Shown: positions 1 to 8,874, counted from the first letter of the stretch. The stretch: DNA of 42,104 nucleotides from Acidobacteriota bacterium (GCA_023474345.1 JAMCXS010000018.1:1-42104); one strand, 5' to 3'. Numbers and translations are program-made. The notes: generated by a model not told the origin, from the letters alone.

Positions 1-1462
1 GACCTTCAGCGGCACGGTGGTGGGCAGCACCTCCTCCCCCCCGTCGGTCCCCCTGACCAACAACGGCACCAGCAGTCTGACCATCACGGGCATCGCGGCG
101 ACCTCCCAGTATGCCGAGACGAACACCTGCGGGACTCTCCCGGCCAGCCTTGCTTCAAAAGCAAGCTGCGTCATCTCTGTGACGTTCACGCCGGCCGCCG
201 CCGGGACTCAGGAGGGCGCCGTGATGATCACCGACAGCGCTTCGGGAGGAACCCAAACGGTTGAGTTGAGCGGGACGGGAACCAGCCCGACGCTCACGCT
301 GACGCCTTCCAGCCTGACCTTTGGCAGCCAGGTCGTGGGCATCACCGCTACGGCGGAGAGCGTGACCGTCACCAATACCGGCACCGCCAGCCTCAGCTTC
401 AGCAGCATCACGGCGACAGGCGACTTTGCCGTGGATGCCGCCGGGACCACCTGTTCGACCTCGGCTACGCTGGCGGCGAGCGCACATTGCACCGTCAGCC
501 TCACCTTCACCCCGACGGCCACCGGGACGCGCACGGGTAGCCTGAATATTGCGTCCACGGGCGACTCCGGCACGGTGGCCCTGACAGGGACGGGCACGGC
601 GCCGGGCGTCACGCTCACTCCTTCCAGCCTGACCTTCAGCGGCACGGTGGTGGGCAGCACCTCGCCCGCCCAACCCGTCACCTTGACCAACAAGGGCACC
701 AGCAGCCTGACGATTACGGGCATCACTGTGAACGATGAATTTGCTGTCGCTTCAGCCGGGACAACCTGTTCAGCCGGCAAGACCCTGGCGGCTTCCACTT
801 CCTGCACCATCGCCGTGACCTTTACGCCTTCGGCCGGGGGAACCCGCACGGGCGCGGTGATGATCAGCGACAACTCGGGCAGCAGCCCGCAAACCGTGGC
901 GTTATCGGGTGAGGGCGAGGATTTCTCGCTGGCGGCCAGCACCACCAGCCAGACCGTCCTTCCAGGAGCCGCGGCCACTTATGACCTGCAGCTCGCGCCC
1001 GAGGGCGGCTTCAACCAGGCGATTAATTTATCCTGCTCGGGCGCGCCGGCCTACGCCACCTGCACGGTCACGCCCGCGTCGGTCACGCTGGACGGAACCG
1101 ACGACGCGGCGGTTCAGTTGAAGGTGGCTACCTCCGGCAACGCCATGGTGGGGCCGGGTCCGGGGAATTTTGCGCCGCCACCTTCAGGCTCGTTGCCCGT
1201 GGTGGCATGGCTGGCGATCCTGGGCCTGCTGGGGCTGGTCGCCCTGGTGAAATTCAGCCCTGAGGGCGGACGGGTCCGGCGGGCTGCCCCCTGGGCCACG
1301 CTGGCTCTGCTGGCGGCGCTCTGCGCGGGTTGCGGCGGAGGAAGCTCCGGCATGGGCGTCAGCGGCGACAACTCAACCCCAGCCGGCACTTACGTCCTGA
1401 CGGTTAAGGCCACCTCCGGCAGCCTGAGCCAGACCACTCAAGTCACGCTGAAGGTGGAGTAG
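1..1462 (+). CDS. Choice-of-anchor D / Ig-like repeat secreted protein, 5'-truncated
   Basis: The reading frame is open to the left edge of the window, so only the C-terminal part (about 487 residues) is present. It is built from tandem beta-sandwich modules of about 100 residues, each with a 'LTPSSLTF...VG' start, a 'VTNTGTASL' strand and a 'CTVSLTFTPTATGTRTG' end, as in choice-of-anchor D/ASH-type domains of secreted bacterial proteins. A different Ig-like module follows, then a hydrophobic segment (LPVVAWLAILGLLGLVALV), a second hydrophobic stretch ending in CAGCGGG, and a final beta-rich tail. The DNA repeats too: bases 1-33 recur exactly at 631-663. Such proteins are usually exported and cell-surface or extracellular; the substrate is unknown. 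I cannot see the signal peptide or any catalytic domain, which would lie upstream. Confidence is high for the family and low for the function. Confidence 0.85.
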   Translation, partial: TFSGTVVGSTSSPPSVPLTNNGTSSLTITGIAATSQYAETNTCGTLPASLASKASCVISVTFTPAAAGTQEGAVMITDSASGGTQTVELSGTGTSPTLTLTPSSLTFGSQVVGITATAESVTVTNTGTASLSFSSITATGDFAVDAAGTTCSTSATLAASAHCTVSLTFTPTATGTRTGSLNIASTGDSGTVALTGTGTAPGVTLTPSSLTFSGTVVGSTSPAQPVTLTNKGTSSLTITGITVNDEFAVASAGTTCSAGKTLAASTSCTIAVTFTPSAGGTRTGAVMISDNSGSSPQTVALSGEGEDFSLAASTTSQTVLPGAAATYDLQLAPEGGFNQAINLSCSGAPAYATCTVTPASVTLDGTDDAAVQLKVATSGNAMVGPGPGNFAPPPSGSLPVVAWLAILGLLGLVALVKFSPEGGRVRRAAPWATLALLAALCAGCGGGSSGMGVSGDNSTPAGTYVLTVKATSGSLSQTTQVTLKVE

Positions 1463-1730
1463 ATTGATTCCCACGGCTCACGACAAGGGCCAACGTCTAT
1501 CAGCCCTCCGGGCGGTCACGGCCGGTCAGGAAACGAACCCGCGACACGCACGGCAGTGCCGCGGCTACCTTTCTGTCGCCCCTCCGGGGCTCTGCGTGAT
1601 CGTAGCGCGCATTGATTCCCACGGCTCACGCCATGGGCCAACATCTATCGGCCCTCCGGGCCTGAAAAGGGAATGGGGCACGGTTGGTCAGGAAACGAAC
1701 CCGCGGCACGCGCGGCGGTGCCGTGGTTAC
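1463..1730. repeat. Two diverged direct copies of a hairpin-rich intergenic repeat
   Basis: Copy 1 (1463-1568) and copy 2 (1611-1730) share the blocks ATTGATTCCCACGGCTCACG, GGGCCAAC.TCTATC.GCCC and GGTCAGGAAACGAACCCGCG in the same order. Each copy holds short palindromes: CCCACGGC/GCCATGGG around TCAC in copy 2, and GGCCC-TCC-GGGCC. The spacer between the copies carries a perfect GCCCC-TCC-GGGGC. The repeat fills the gap between the convergent ends of the secreted-protein gene and the 79-aa gene, whose stop codon touches copy 2. It may act as a bidirectional transcription end or be a dispersed REP-like element; neither can be shown from one locus. Confidence 0.7.
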
Positions 1731-1969
1731 TATTGGGTTCGGCGGAAGGAATCGAGCACCCAGAAGTCTTCGGTTTCGTCGTGGCGAAGGACATAGAGGT
1801 TGCCGTCGTCGGCGCGGACCTTAAAGCAGCGGTAGCCCAGTCCATACCATTGGTCCAGGACCGCCTCGACCTCAAAGGTGCGGGCGCCCTTTCCGCAAGA
1901 CCTGAAGCGGAGAGGCCGTTCGTCCGCCTTATAGCCGGCGTAGCATTCGACGTGGAACTTCAATGCCAC
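1730..1969 (-). CDS. Conserved 79-aa hypothetical protein
   Basis: This small protein starts at a GTG 9 bases after a good Shine-Dalgarno sequence (GGAGG) and lies 24 bases downstream of the DUF3037 gene on the same strand, so it is probably the last gene of a three-gene operon. It is rich in aromatic and charged residues (HVECYAGYKADERPLRF, VLDQWYGLGYRCFKVRADDG, LYVLRHDE), with an alternating pattern that suggests a compact beta-sheet fold. It has no signal peptide, membrane segment or metal-binding cluster. I recognise no named domain, although similar short 'VLDQWYG..YRYFKVRADDGN' proteins are, to my recollection, common in Acidobacteriota. Function unknown. Being transcribed with a HipA-like kinase may be meaningful or incidental. 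Confidence 0.7.
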   Translation of the reverse strand: MALKFHVECYAGYKADERPLRFRSCGKGARTFEVEAVLDQWYGLGYRCFKVRADDGNLYVLRHDETEDFWVLDSFRRTQ

Positions 1970-1993
1970 GGCGTAAATCCTCCACTAATTACA

Positions 1994-2809
1994 TTAAATC
2001 ACCAACTCCTGGCGGATGGACTGGGCATATTCATCCGCGAGAGAAACGGGGCGGATCGCGATCCCGCCCTCCCGCAGGATGTTTTGCGAAAGGGTCGCGG
2101 CCGGATCGTCCGTAGCGGCCGGGCCCTCGACCACAGCGGTGAGTTCCGCAGGCTCGCGGCGGCGAACGTGCTCCATGGTATAGACCAGCACCTTGGCAAG
2201 TTCAACATCGCGCTTAAGCGAAAGGGCATGAATCAGTTTGATATGGCCGTTCGGCCTGCCGGCGACTTCCAAAGGCCGATAGCCGAAATCAAAAGCAAAA
2301 GGATCGCCCGGCTGCGTCCACTGCGCGGCCGGGATGCTCCTCTCCAGCCGTTCCCAGACTCCGGCCCGGACCAGCGATAGCCGCAGGCGCTGCTTGATCC
2401 GCACCCGGGTATCCACGGGAAGAGGTCCTTCAATCCGTGCGCCGACGTAACGATCGAACAGCGTCTCGATCTCCGCCGCCGGGTCGCGGAGCAGGCAGGT
2501 TCTGGGCGGAGAGAGCTGCACAAGGTTTGAAAACGACTGCTCCATCCAGTCGAGATAGGATTGCAACCCCTCGCTGTGTTCGTCGATCTGCTGTTCGAAA
2601 TCCTGCTGGAGCTCGCGCAGAAAATCCAGATCGGCCTGGGGATGAAAGCGCTTGACGCGGCGGAAATCGTCGGTGAAAAGGCAGCCCAGATAGTTTTCCT
2701 GAGGGCTATATAAGAACATCCCGATGTTGAGATACTCGCCCCGCACCGGGTCCGGCACATAATGGACCAGGAAGAGGGAACATTCCTTGAAGTTTGCCTC
2801 GTCAGCCAT
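1994..2809 (-). CDS. DUF3037 domain protein
   Basis: The N-terminus (FKECSLFLVHYVPDPVRGEYLNIGMFLY) and the following 'GCLFTDDFRRVKRFHP' match the DUF3037 family, which has no assigned biochemical activity. The ATG at 2809 puts the conserved core almost at the N-terminus (271 aa); an in-frame GTG at 2827 would add six residues. The central part is helical and charged, and there is no signal peptide. It lies 42 bases downstream of the HipA-like kinase gene, and this pairing recurs in many bacteria as far as I recall (established association, mechanism unknown). The gene partner suggests a regulator, substrate or accessory factor of the kinase; that is inference. Confidence 0.8.
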   Translation of the reverse strand: MADEANFKECSLFLVHYVPDPVRGEYLNIGMFLYSPQENYLGCLFTDDFRRVKRFHPQADLDFLRELQQDFEQQIDEHSEGLQSYLDWMEQSFSNLVQLSPPRTCLLRDPAAEIETLFDRYVGARIEGPLPVDTRVRIKQRLRLSLVRAGVWERLERSIPAAQWTQPGDPFAFDFGYRPLEVAGRPNGHIKLIHALSLKRDVELAKVLVYTMEHVRRREPAELTAVVEGPAATDDPAATLSQNILREGGIAIRPVSLADEYAQSIRQELVI

Positions 2810-2851
2810 CGGATCTTTTGCTTCCACTTAGATCATTGACCCCTTCAAGCT

Positions 2852-3799
2852 TCAATGCCAGTTGGGAAAAGGCTTGAGCGAACTGTTTTTTGCGTCAACG
2901 ATGAGCTGGCGCACGCGCCGCCGGCGGGAATACAGCCGCTCCACCAGGCGCGGTAGTTGCTGAGGATCGTCGCCACACCACTCCGGCGGCACGTCACGGA
3001 GACCTTCCTCCAGCTCAGCCGCCTCGAGGTTTTCGATCCGGGATAAATAAGGCTCAAACGACTGTAATCCGCGAACACTTTCATAGACCAGACGGCGAGG
3101 ATACAAGCTGCGAATGGGGCTGTCGGGGAAGTTCCATTCCCCGTCATTGAAGCAGAACCCGTGATCAATCAGCGTGGCGGAGTACTCGGCCCGGCTTTGC
3201 TCAGCGTCGCGGTGAAAGATCACCTGGCGGCCGTCACAATTGCATGTCCACTTATCCAGCACGTAGGCGCCCACAAAAATTGATGCCAGGTTGCTGACCC
3301 GGCGGAGCAGTCGGTCCGGAAGGAAATCAACCACCAACGTGTGGCTGGGCGCACCGGGGAATCGTGACCCGAATTGCAGCCCCGCAGCGCACTGCTCTTC
3401 CCGAGCCGCAACTTCGAATTTCAAAAGCGGGTTGCCGGAAATAAGGTTGGGAGAAACCTCCACAAAGGCCCGGCCCGGGACGGGGAGTCCAATGAGCATG
3501 GCCAGGTGGCTGGTTAACATCTCGTTAGCCAGAATTCGAACATGCTGGGGGTTGTTCCTGAATTTTACAACGTAGGTGTGCCCATCGTTACAGCCCATCA
3601 GGAAGGGCTGCGACCCGCCACGCATACGGCGGATAAATTCAACCGCACGGACTTTCCGGACACTTGGAGCTTCCTTCGGTGCAGTTTCTGAAGGCCCCGG
3701 AGAAAAAGCTCTACCCGGGGATGCCACTCCTTGAGCCGAGGTATCCCGACCGTTCATACGTTTTGAATAGAAATCCAGCCGACATTCTCCCGGATGCAC
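2852..3799 (-). CDS. HipA-like kinase domain protein
   Basis: The product resembles the HipA-related kinase group usually found with DUF3037 proteins rather than full-length HipA toxins. The pattern fits a PI3/4K-like/HipA kinase fold: a nucleotide-binding strand with a lysine (VVKF, K79), a catalytic-loop-like DKWTCNCDGRQ (D182, N187, D189), and LIDHG (D212) where the metal-binding Asp is expected. The C-terminal third is helical. It is shorter than HipA (about 440 aa) and there is no HipB-like helix-turn-helix antitoxin next to it. The first 46 residues look non-conserved; the annotated GTG at 3799 lacks a Shine-Dalgarno sequence and an ATG at 3757 is an alternative start. It is probably the first gene of the cassette. 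Kinase activity and target are unproven. Confidence 0.75.
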   Translation of the reverse strand: MHPGECRLDFYSKRMNGRDTSAQGVASPGRAFSPGPSETAPKEAPSVRKVRAVEFIRRMRGGSQPFLMGCNDGHTYVVKFRNNPQHVRILANEMLTSHLAMLIGLPVPGRAFVEVSPNLISGNPLLKFEVAAREEQCAAGLQFGSRFPGAPSHTLVVDFLPDRLLRRVSNLASIFVGAYVLDKWTCNCDGRQVIFHRDAEQSRAEYSATLIDHGFCFNDGEWNFPDSPIRSLYPRRLVYESVRGLQSFEPYLSRIENLEAAELEEGLRDVPPEWCGDDPQQLPRLVERLYSRRRRVRQLIVDAKNSSLKPFPNWH

Positions 3800-3939
3800 A
3801 GGGACTAAAGGCCCATCCCTTCATGCTCTCGACACGCCTGGGGATAAGCTCACTCGGCCTGGAATCGAGTCCCACTCCTGGTGGCGATTCCCGTGATATA
3901 CGCCACCGCGGGGGCTGCCCGCTCTGCCTGAGCGTGAAA

Positions 3940-4383
3940 TCAGCGCCGGCCTCGTCGCCCGCCCCGGCCTGCAGTGGTTTTTCTGGCCGGCTTGGCCTTA
4001 GCAGTCTTTGCTACCTTCTTAGCCGGCTTCTTCAGCTTTGCTGCCTTCTTCAGCTTGGCTGCCTTCTTGGCTGGCTTCTTCAGCTTTGCTGCCGGCTTGG
4101 CTTTGGCGGCCTTCTTGGGCTTGGCTTTCGGTTTGATGACGCGCCGCTTCGCCGGACGAGCAGACGGCGCAACGGGGGTAGGGGCAGCGGGCATTTCCAC
4201 CGGCTCGATATGCTCTACCTCCTCCGGCTCTTCGGGAATTTCTTCGCCCAGTTCTTCCACTTCCCCTTCCTCTTCCAGGCTTTCCTCTTCCTCTTCCTCC
4301 TCCTCACGAAAATCGGAGGAGAGTTCGTCACCAAAATCTTCTAACTCGTCTCCCGGTTCTCTCTCTTCGTCATCGAACTCCAT
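3940..4383 (-). CDS. Histone H1-like protein with acidic N-half and Lys/Ala/Pro-rich C-half
   Basis: The start ATG at 4383 follows an ideal AGGAGGA, giving 147 residues. Residues 1 to about 65 are extremely acidic (long Glu/Asp runs including EEEEEEEE-type stretches); after a short Pro/Ala linker the rest is Lys/Ala/Pro repeats (KKPAKKAAKLKKAAKLKKPA and similar), ending in GRGGRRGRR. The basic half resembles bacterial histone H1-like/AlgP-type low-complexity DNA-binding tails, which bind nucleic acid without a fixed fold. The acidic half is unusual and might neutralise the tail, act as an interaction surface or resemble a histone chaperone. No globular domain is visible. Length in such families varies with repeat number. 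Nucleoid association is inference. Confidence 0.75.
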   Translation of the reverse strand: MEFDDEEREPGDELEDFGDELSSDFREEEEEEEESLEEEGEVEELGEEIPEEPEEVEHIEPVEMPAAPTPVAPSARPAKRRVIKPKAKPKKAAKAKPAAKLKKPAKKAAKLKKAAKLKKPAKKVAKTAKAKPARKTTAGRGGRRGRR

Positions 4384-4526
4384 AAAATCCTCCTCTTCAG
4401 ATTGCCTCCCGTAAGGAGCAGTTTCTTGCCTCCGGACGCCACTCGGCATTGGTAAAACAGTCAGATTCGGCAGATTTATACCACTGAATTGGTTCTGTCA
4501 AGAGTAATCACAACCCTAACGCCGGC

Positions 4527-6563
4527 TCAGTCTTCTGAAACGCGGTACAGAGTCAAGGTCTCGCCCGGAATAATAATAGAGCCATCCAGGTGATTCCAGC
4601 GGCGGATTTGAGCAACCGTCACATTAAACCGGTCCGCAATAAGCCCTAAGGTATCGCCCCGCTGGATACGATAATGGTAGGCAGAGGCAGATTCCGTTCT
4701 TCTTTCACTCTTGTAGGCAACCCGTCTTGTCCGGCTCGGGCTGTTTAACCTTAGTGTCTGCCCGACCAAAATCGTGGAACTCCTCAAGTGGTTCCAGAGG
4801 CGGAGGTCGGCGACTGTCACGTGGAAATGAGTGGCAATCAGGCCGAGCGTATCGCCCTGCCGAACCCGGTATTCATAAACATGGCCGTTCCATTTCGCTC
4901 TCGATCCGCCCCCATCAGCCCAGGCCGTTCGCTCTTTACCGCCATACAACCTCAAGATTCTTCCCGCGATGATCTGCGATCCCCGGAGATGGTTCCAACG
5001 CCGGAGCTGCGACAAATCCACGTGAAACCGAGCGGCGATGGCTCCGAGCGTATCGCCCCGCCGGATGCGATAGCTGTAAAAATGCCCCTCACGGTACAAA
5101 GCTTCCCGCCCCGGCGGAAGGGGAAGAATCAAATACGTGCCGGCTTCCGGGTCGTCTCCTGACTCAAGGTGATTGACGCTAGCCAGAGTCGTTTCCCGAA
5201 TGCGGTACTTCCGCGCAATGGCCATAAGCGTCTCTCCGCCCTTGACCCTGTAAGCTCTCCACCAGATTCGTTCCGAGGGAGGCACTTCCGCAATGCGCTT
5301 CTCGAACTCCTGCTTGGTTCCGACCGGAAGGTTGAGCACATACTTCGCCTCATTCATCGGCGTCGCCCAACTCAGGAGGCTTGGGTTGAGGCTGACCAAC
5401 TCCTTTACAGGACGGTCAATTAACTCCGCCACCAGGCGAAGGTCCGTGGGGGCCGTCACCACCACATGGTCCTCTCTCAACGGAGGATCAGGCCGAACGT
5501 CAAACCCGTAAGCTCGCGGGTCTTTGGCAATAAGGGCAGTGGCGATAATAATCGGCACGTAGTTCTCAGTTTCTGTGGGCAGGGCATGCAGTTCGCGGAG
5601 CTTCCAGAAGTTGGCATAGCCGGTATCCTCAACGGCCTTCTGCACGTTCAGAGGACCACAATTGTACGCGGCCATCGCGAGATACCAATCGCCAAATTCG
5701 TGGTAGAGATCCTTAAGGTGGTGAGCCGCCGCCTCCGTGGATTCCAGAGGATCTTCGCGCTCATCGACCCAGCGATTAATCTGCAGCCCGTATTCCCGAG
5801 CGCGCGATGCCATAAATTGCCACATTCCCCTGGCTCCGGCCCGCGACACGGCAAGCGGATTGAAGGCGCTTTCCGCAGCCGCAAGGTAAATCAGATCCTG
5901 GGGCAGGCCATTTTGGCGAAGCACCGCAGAAATCATCGGCTGGTAGATTCCAACTCGCTGGAGGACCCTTTCAATGAAGCCTTGTTCGTGATTCTGAAAA
6001 TAGGTAATGAATCCCGCTACATAATCATTCGAAACCAGCGGAAGGTCGGACCGGACTGACAGGAGTTCGCGCTGAATGCGCGCCCGGACCTTCGGGTCCA
6101 CGGGAAACGTCAAGCCGGAAAAAGAGTCGATGGGAGCAGGCTCATATTCATTCTGGCTTAGCGTGTCGCCATTTTCCATGGTGTCGACTTCAAGCCCGTA
6201 AGTATTTTCGACAACCTTCTCAAACTCGGCGTCCAGACGGTTATTGTCCTGGATATCCATCTTGGACTCGAGCAAGAGGCTCAAGGCCCGATCAAAGTGC
6301 TGCTTGGCGGCTTGCAGGTTCCCGGACCGGTATTCCTTCATGCCCTGGTTATACGCCGCTTCCACTCTCGCTATCAAAATGCCCACCGGGTCCTGGCTTT
6401 GGGCTTCGACGGCCTGAGCAGGGGGCCGGAGAGATTGAACAGGAAGCGCCTGCGGCGGGGGAACCTTTGACGTTGGCGGCGACACAGCAACTCGTTGCTT
6501 GGAACTACAAGATCCAAAAACTAGCACCATTGCAAGTATCAGAACCGATTTCGTCTTCTCCAC
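4527..6563 (-). CDS. mltD: Membrane-bound lytic murein transglycosylase D with four LysM domains
   Basis: This enzyme cleaves the MurNAc-GlcNAc bond of peptidoglycan with formation of 1,6-anhydro-MurNAc. The N-terminus is a lipoprotein-type signal with Cys19 (VFGSC), slightly off the consensus lipobox, so it is probably anchored in the outer membrane. A helical region with a TPR-like segment (about 65-105) precedes the SLT domain (about 205-330), with catalytic Glu231 in AAAESAFNP and the GARGMWQF and AAYNCGP motifs. Four LysM domains follow, at about 438-482, 498-540, 565-607 and 631-673, each with a (G)GDTL-like core; the first is the most diverged. The GTG start at 6563 sits just after GGGAAAGA. 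E. coli MltD has two LysM domains, so four indicates stronger glycan binding. Confidence 0.93.
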   Translation of the reverse strand: MEKTKSVLILAMVLVFGSCSSKQRVAVSPPTSKVPPPQALPVQSLRPPAQAVEAQSQDPVGILIARVEAAYNQGMKEYRSGNLQAAKQHFDRALSLLLESKMDIQDNNRLDAEFEKVVENTYGLEVDTMENGDTLSQNEYEPAPIDSFSGLTFPVDPKVRARIQRELLSVRSDLPLVSNDYVAGFITYFQNHEQGFIERVLQRVGIYQPMISAVLRQNGLPQDLIYLAAAESAFNPLAVSRAGARGMWQFMASRAREYGLQINRWVDEREDPLESTEAAAHHLKDLYHEFGDWYLAMAAYNCGPLNVQKAVEDTGYANFWKLRELHALPTETENYVPIIIATALIAKDPRAYGFDVRPDPPLREDHVVVTAPTDLRLVAELIDRPVKELVSLNPSLLSWATPMNEAKYVLNLPVGTKQEFEKRIAEVPPSERIWWRAYRVKGGETLMAIARKYRIRETTLASVNHLESGDDPEAGTYLILPLPPGREALYREGHFYSYRIRRGDTLGAIAARFHVDLSQLRRWNHLRGSQIIAGRILRLYGGKERTAWADGGGSRAKWNGHVYEYRVRQGDTLGLIATHFHVTVADLRLWNHLRSSTILVGQTLRLNSPSRTRRVAYKSERRTESASAYHYRIQRGDTLGLIADRFNVTVAQIRRWNHLDGSIIIPGETLTLYRVSED

Positions 6564-7120
6564 TCTTTCCCAGCCTTTCGCGTATAATCTGCTTCCCGTC
6601 GCCCGTCAGGGAAGCGACACATTAGCCCGATTTTACGTAGTGCGGCTCATCGGGTCAACTTTAATCAGCAATCGGCAGGATTCTGTTTATCTGGAAGGGA
6701 GAGATCCACGCGGGAGAAAACAAGGGTGCCGTCTGACGGATAAAGGTCAACCGCCACGGCAAAGCACACGATTCGTCGTAACGCCCGTATTTTCATGTGA
6801 TTTCGTAAGTTCACCCTTGTCACACCGGATGGACGCGCTGCGCGCGGCTGTTGGCCCGTCCGAATTGCGCGTAAAAACGGCAACGACCAAGGTAGATGCC
6901 GCTGTGGGGCTCAAGCGCGGAATGATTTGAACTTGACCTATTGAGTCCAGCGAGCCCGGTTGCCAACTACGATTCTTTTCACTCCTTCCACAACTCAGCC
7001 GCCAAGTTCATGAACGTCGCGGAAGAGGGCCTTGGCTGGCAGGGCAAAGAGCGGTCAGTTATAATTGTGTTTGTGAGGCGGATTTTGGCCGCTGCCTAAG
7101 TCGGGCTACCAACGAAACCA
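6564..7120. other. Divergent intergenic region between mltD and the ABC exporter
   Basis: About 560 bases hold no gene I can support; the open frames here lack family resemblance and good ribosome sites. It must carry the divergent promoters of mltD and the exporter. A perfect inverted repeat, GCTTCCC (6591-6597) and GGGAAGC (6609-6615), lies 28 bases upstream of the mltD start and could be an operator or a leader hairpin. A promoter for the exporter is listed separately. Confidence 0.5.
7036..7065 (+). promoter_or_regulatory. Putative sigma-70 promoter of the ABC exporter/lpxB operon
   Basis: A perfect -10 hexamer TATAAT (7060-7065) lies 18 bases after CTGGCA (7036-7041), which matches four of six -35 bases. 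The predicted transcript starts near 7072, about 50 bases before the ATG at 7121. The -35 is weak, so the call depends mainly on the -10 and its location. Confidence 0.5.
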
Positions 7121-8866
7121 ATGCGAAACCCCCTTCGTCCACTTTATCCTTACTTGGCGAAATACAAGAAACGCTACGCAATAGGTTTCACTGCTCTCAT
7201 CGTTACGCAAGTGGTGGGCGTTACTGTCCCGCTGATCATCAAGGATGCGATAGACGGCCTTACCCGTGGGATTACTTCCCAAGCGCTTCTTTTCTTTGCC
7301 GGCTTGCTTCTTGGCGTCGCGCTCGTCAAAGCCGTCTTCCAGTTCTGGATGCGCTGGATGCTGATCGGCATTTCACGCGACGTCGAGTACGACCTGCGCA
7401 ACGATCTCTTCCGGCACCTGATGCGGCTTGACCAGGCTTATTACAACGAGCACCGCACCGGGGATTTGATGTCGAAGCTGACCAACGACTTGAACGCCGT
7501 CCGCAACATCGTCGGGCCGGGAATTATGTACTCGGCAAACACCGTGGTGGTAGGAATTGCCACCATCACCCTGATGGCCCACCTTGATCCGCGGCTGACG
7601 CTGCTGGCGATTGCCCCCTTGCCCCTGGCTTCGATTGCCGTAAAATTCTTCGGGCAAAGAATTCACGAACGTTTCGAAAAAATCCAGGCCATGTATTCGG
7701 TGCTGACGGAGAAGGTTCGTGAAAGCCTGGCGGGCGTCCGTCTGGTTCGTTCCTTTTGCCAGGAAGAAGCGGAGAATCGGGAATTCGACCGGATGAACCA
7801 GCAATTTGTTGACAAAAACAAGCGGCTCATCTGGATCACCAGTTTTCTTTGGCCCGCCCTGGCGCTATTGTTTGCCGGTTCCTTCCTGCTGATTATGGTG
7901 GTTGGCGGCGAACAGGTTATTTCCGGAAGAATCACGGTCGGAACATTCGCGGCGTTCAACATCTACCTGATGTATCTTATCTGGCCCATCATCGCGCTTG
8001 GGTGGGTAACCAATATTATTCAGCGTGGCCTGGCCTCGCTTGGACGGCTTTGGACGATCTTCGCGTCCCAGCCGGGAATCGATGACCGGTACGTTCCCGA
8101 AAATCCCGTTACCACCATCGAAGGCGAAATTGAATTTCGGAATCTCACGTTCAGCTATAACGGCTACCCGATTCTCAAAGATATTAACCTGCGCATTCCC
8201 CCGGGCCGGACCGTGGCGATTGTAGGCGCAACGGGCTCAGGCAAATCCACGCTTGCGGCCCTGGTACCGCGCCTGTATGAGTCACCCGCAGGAAGCGTGC
8301 TGGTGGACGGCATCCCGGTCCGCCAATTTCCGCTGAAAACCTTGCGCTCCCACATCGGATTCGTACCGCAGGAAACGTTTCTCTTCAGCAACACCATTCA
8401 AGAAAACATCCGGTTTGGAGCCTCCGACTCTTCCCGGGAGGAGGTGGCGCACGCCGCCGATATATCCAATATCCTTCCCGATATCATGAGCTTCCCCAAA
8501 GGTTTTGATACCACGGTCGGCGAGCGCGGGCTCACACTCTCGGGAGGCCAAAAGCAACGCGTGGCGATATCACGGGCAATTCTTCGCGATCCGCGGATCC
8601 TGATTCTCGATGACGCACTGTCAAGCGTTGACACCTACACCGAGGAAAAGATCCTGCAGCACCTGACCGGCGTCATGGCCGGAAGAACCACGATCCTGAT
8701 TTCGCACCGCATCTCAACGATCCGCAATGCGGATGAAATCGTCGTCCTGCATGACGGCACGATTGTCGAAAAAGGTTCGCACGAGGAATTACTGGCGATG
8801 AACGGCTATTATAGCGAGCTTTATAACAAGCAATTGATCGAAGAAGCCCTGGAAAAGGAAACTTAA
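7121..8866 (+). CDS. ABC exporter half-transporter, subunit A (degenerate Walker B)
   Basis: This is a 581-residue type IV (MsbA/BmrCD-like) exporter subunit with a six-helix membrane domain (about 15-310) and an ATPase domain. Motifs seen: Walker A GATGSGKST (369-377), Q-loop Gln417, a canonical signature LSGGQ (473-477), Walker B ILILDD and the H-loop His529. The residue after the Walker B Asp is Asp498 instead of the catalytic Glu. In known heterodimeric exporters this marks the subunit whose own Walker site is catalytically weak. Its partner gene starts 8 bases downstream, with the complementary defect in its signature motif. No strong Shine-Dalgarno precedes the ATG. The substrate could be lipid A-core (lpxB follows) or drugs/lipids more generally; the sequence alone does not decide. 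Confidence 0.92.
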   Translation: MRNPLRPLYPYLAKYKKRYAIGFTALIVTQVVGVTVPLIIKDAIDGLTRGITSQALLFFAGLLLGVALVKAVFQFWMRWMLIGISRDVEYDLRNDLFRHLMRLDQAYYNEHRTGDLMSKLTNDLNAVRNIVGPGIMYSANTVVVGIATITLMAHLDPRLTLLAIAPLPLASIAVKFFGQRIHERFEKIQAMYSVLTEKVRESLAGVRLVRSFCQEEAENREFDRMNQQFVDKNKRLIWITSFLWPALALLFAGSFLLIMVVGGEQVISGRITVGTFAAFNIYLMYLIWPIIALGWVTNIIQRGLASLGRLWTIFASQPGIDDRYVPENPVTTIEGEIEFRNLTFSYNGYPILKDINLRIPPGRTVAIVGATGSGKSTLAALVPRLYESPAGSVLVDGIPVRQFPLKTLRSHIGFVPQETFLFSNTIQENIRFGASDSSREEVAHAADISNILPDIMSFPKGFDTTVGERGLTLSGGQKQRVAISRAILRDPRILILDDALSSVDTYTEEKILQHLTGVMAGRTTILISHRISTIRNADEIVVLHDGTIVEKGSHEELLAMNGYYSELYNKQLIEEALEKET

Positions 8867-8874
8867 ATCAATCC

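Noticed and set aside
1673-2380. A 235-codon plus-strand frame opposite the DUF3037 and 79-aa genes
   Set aside because: It starts in the repeat and runs antisense to better supported genes with good ribosome sites.
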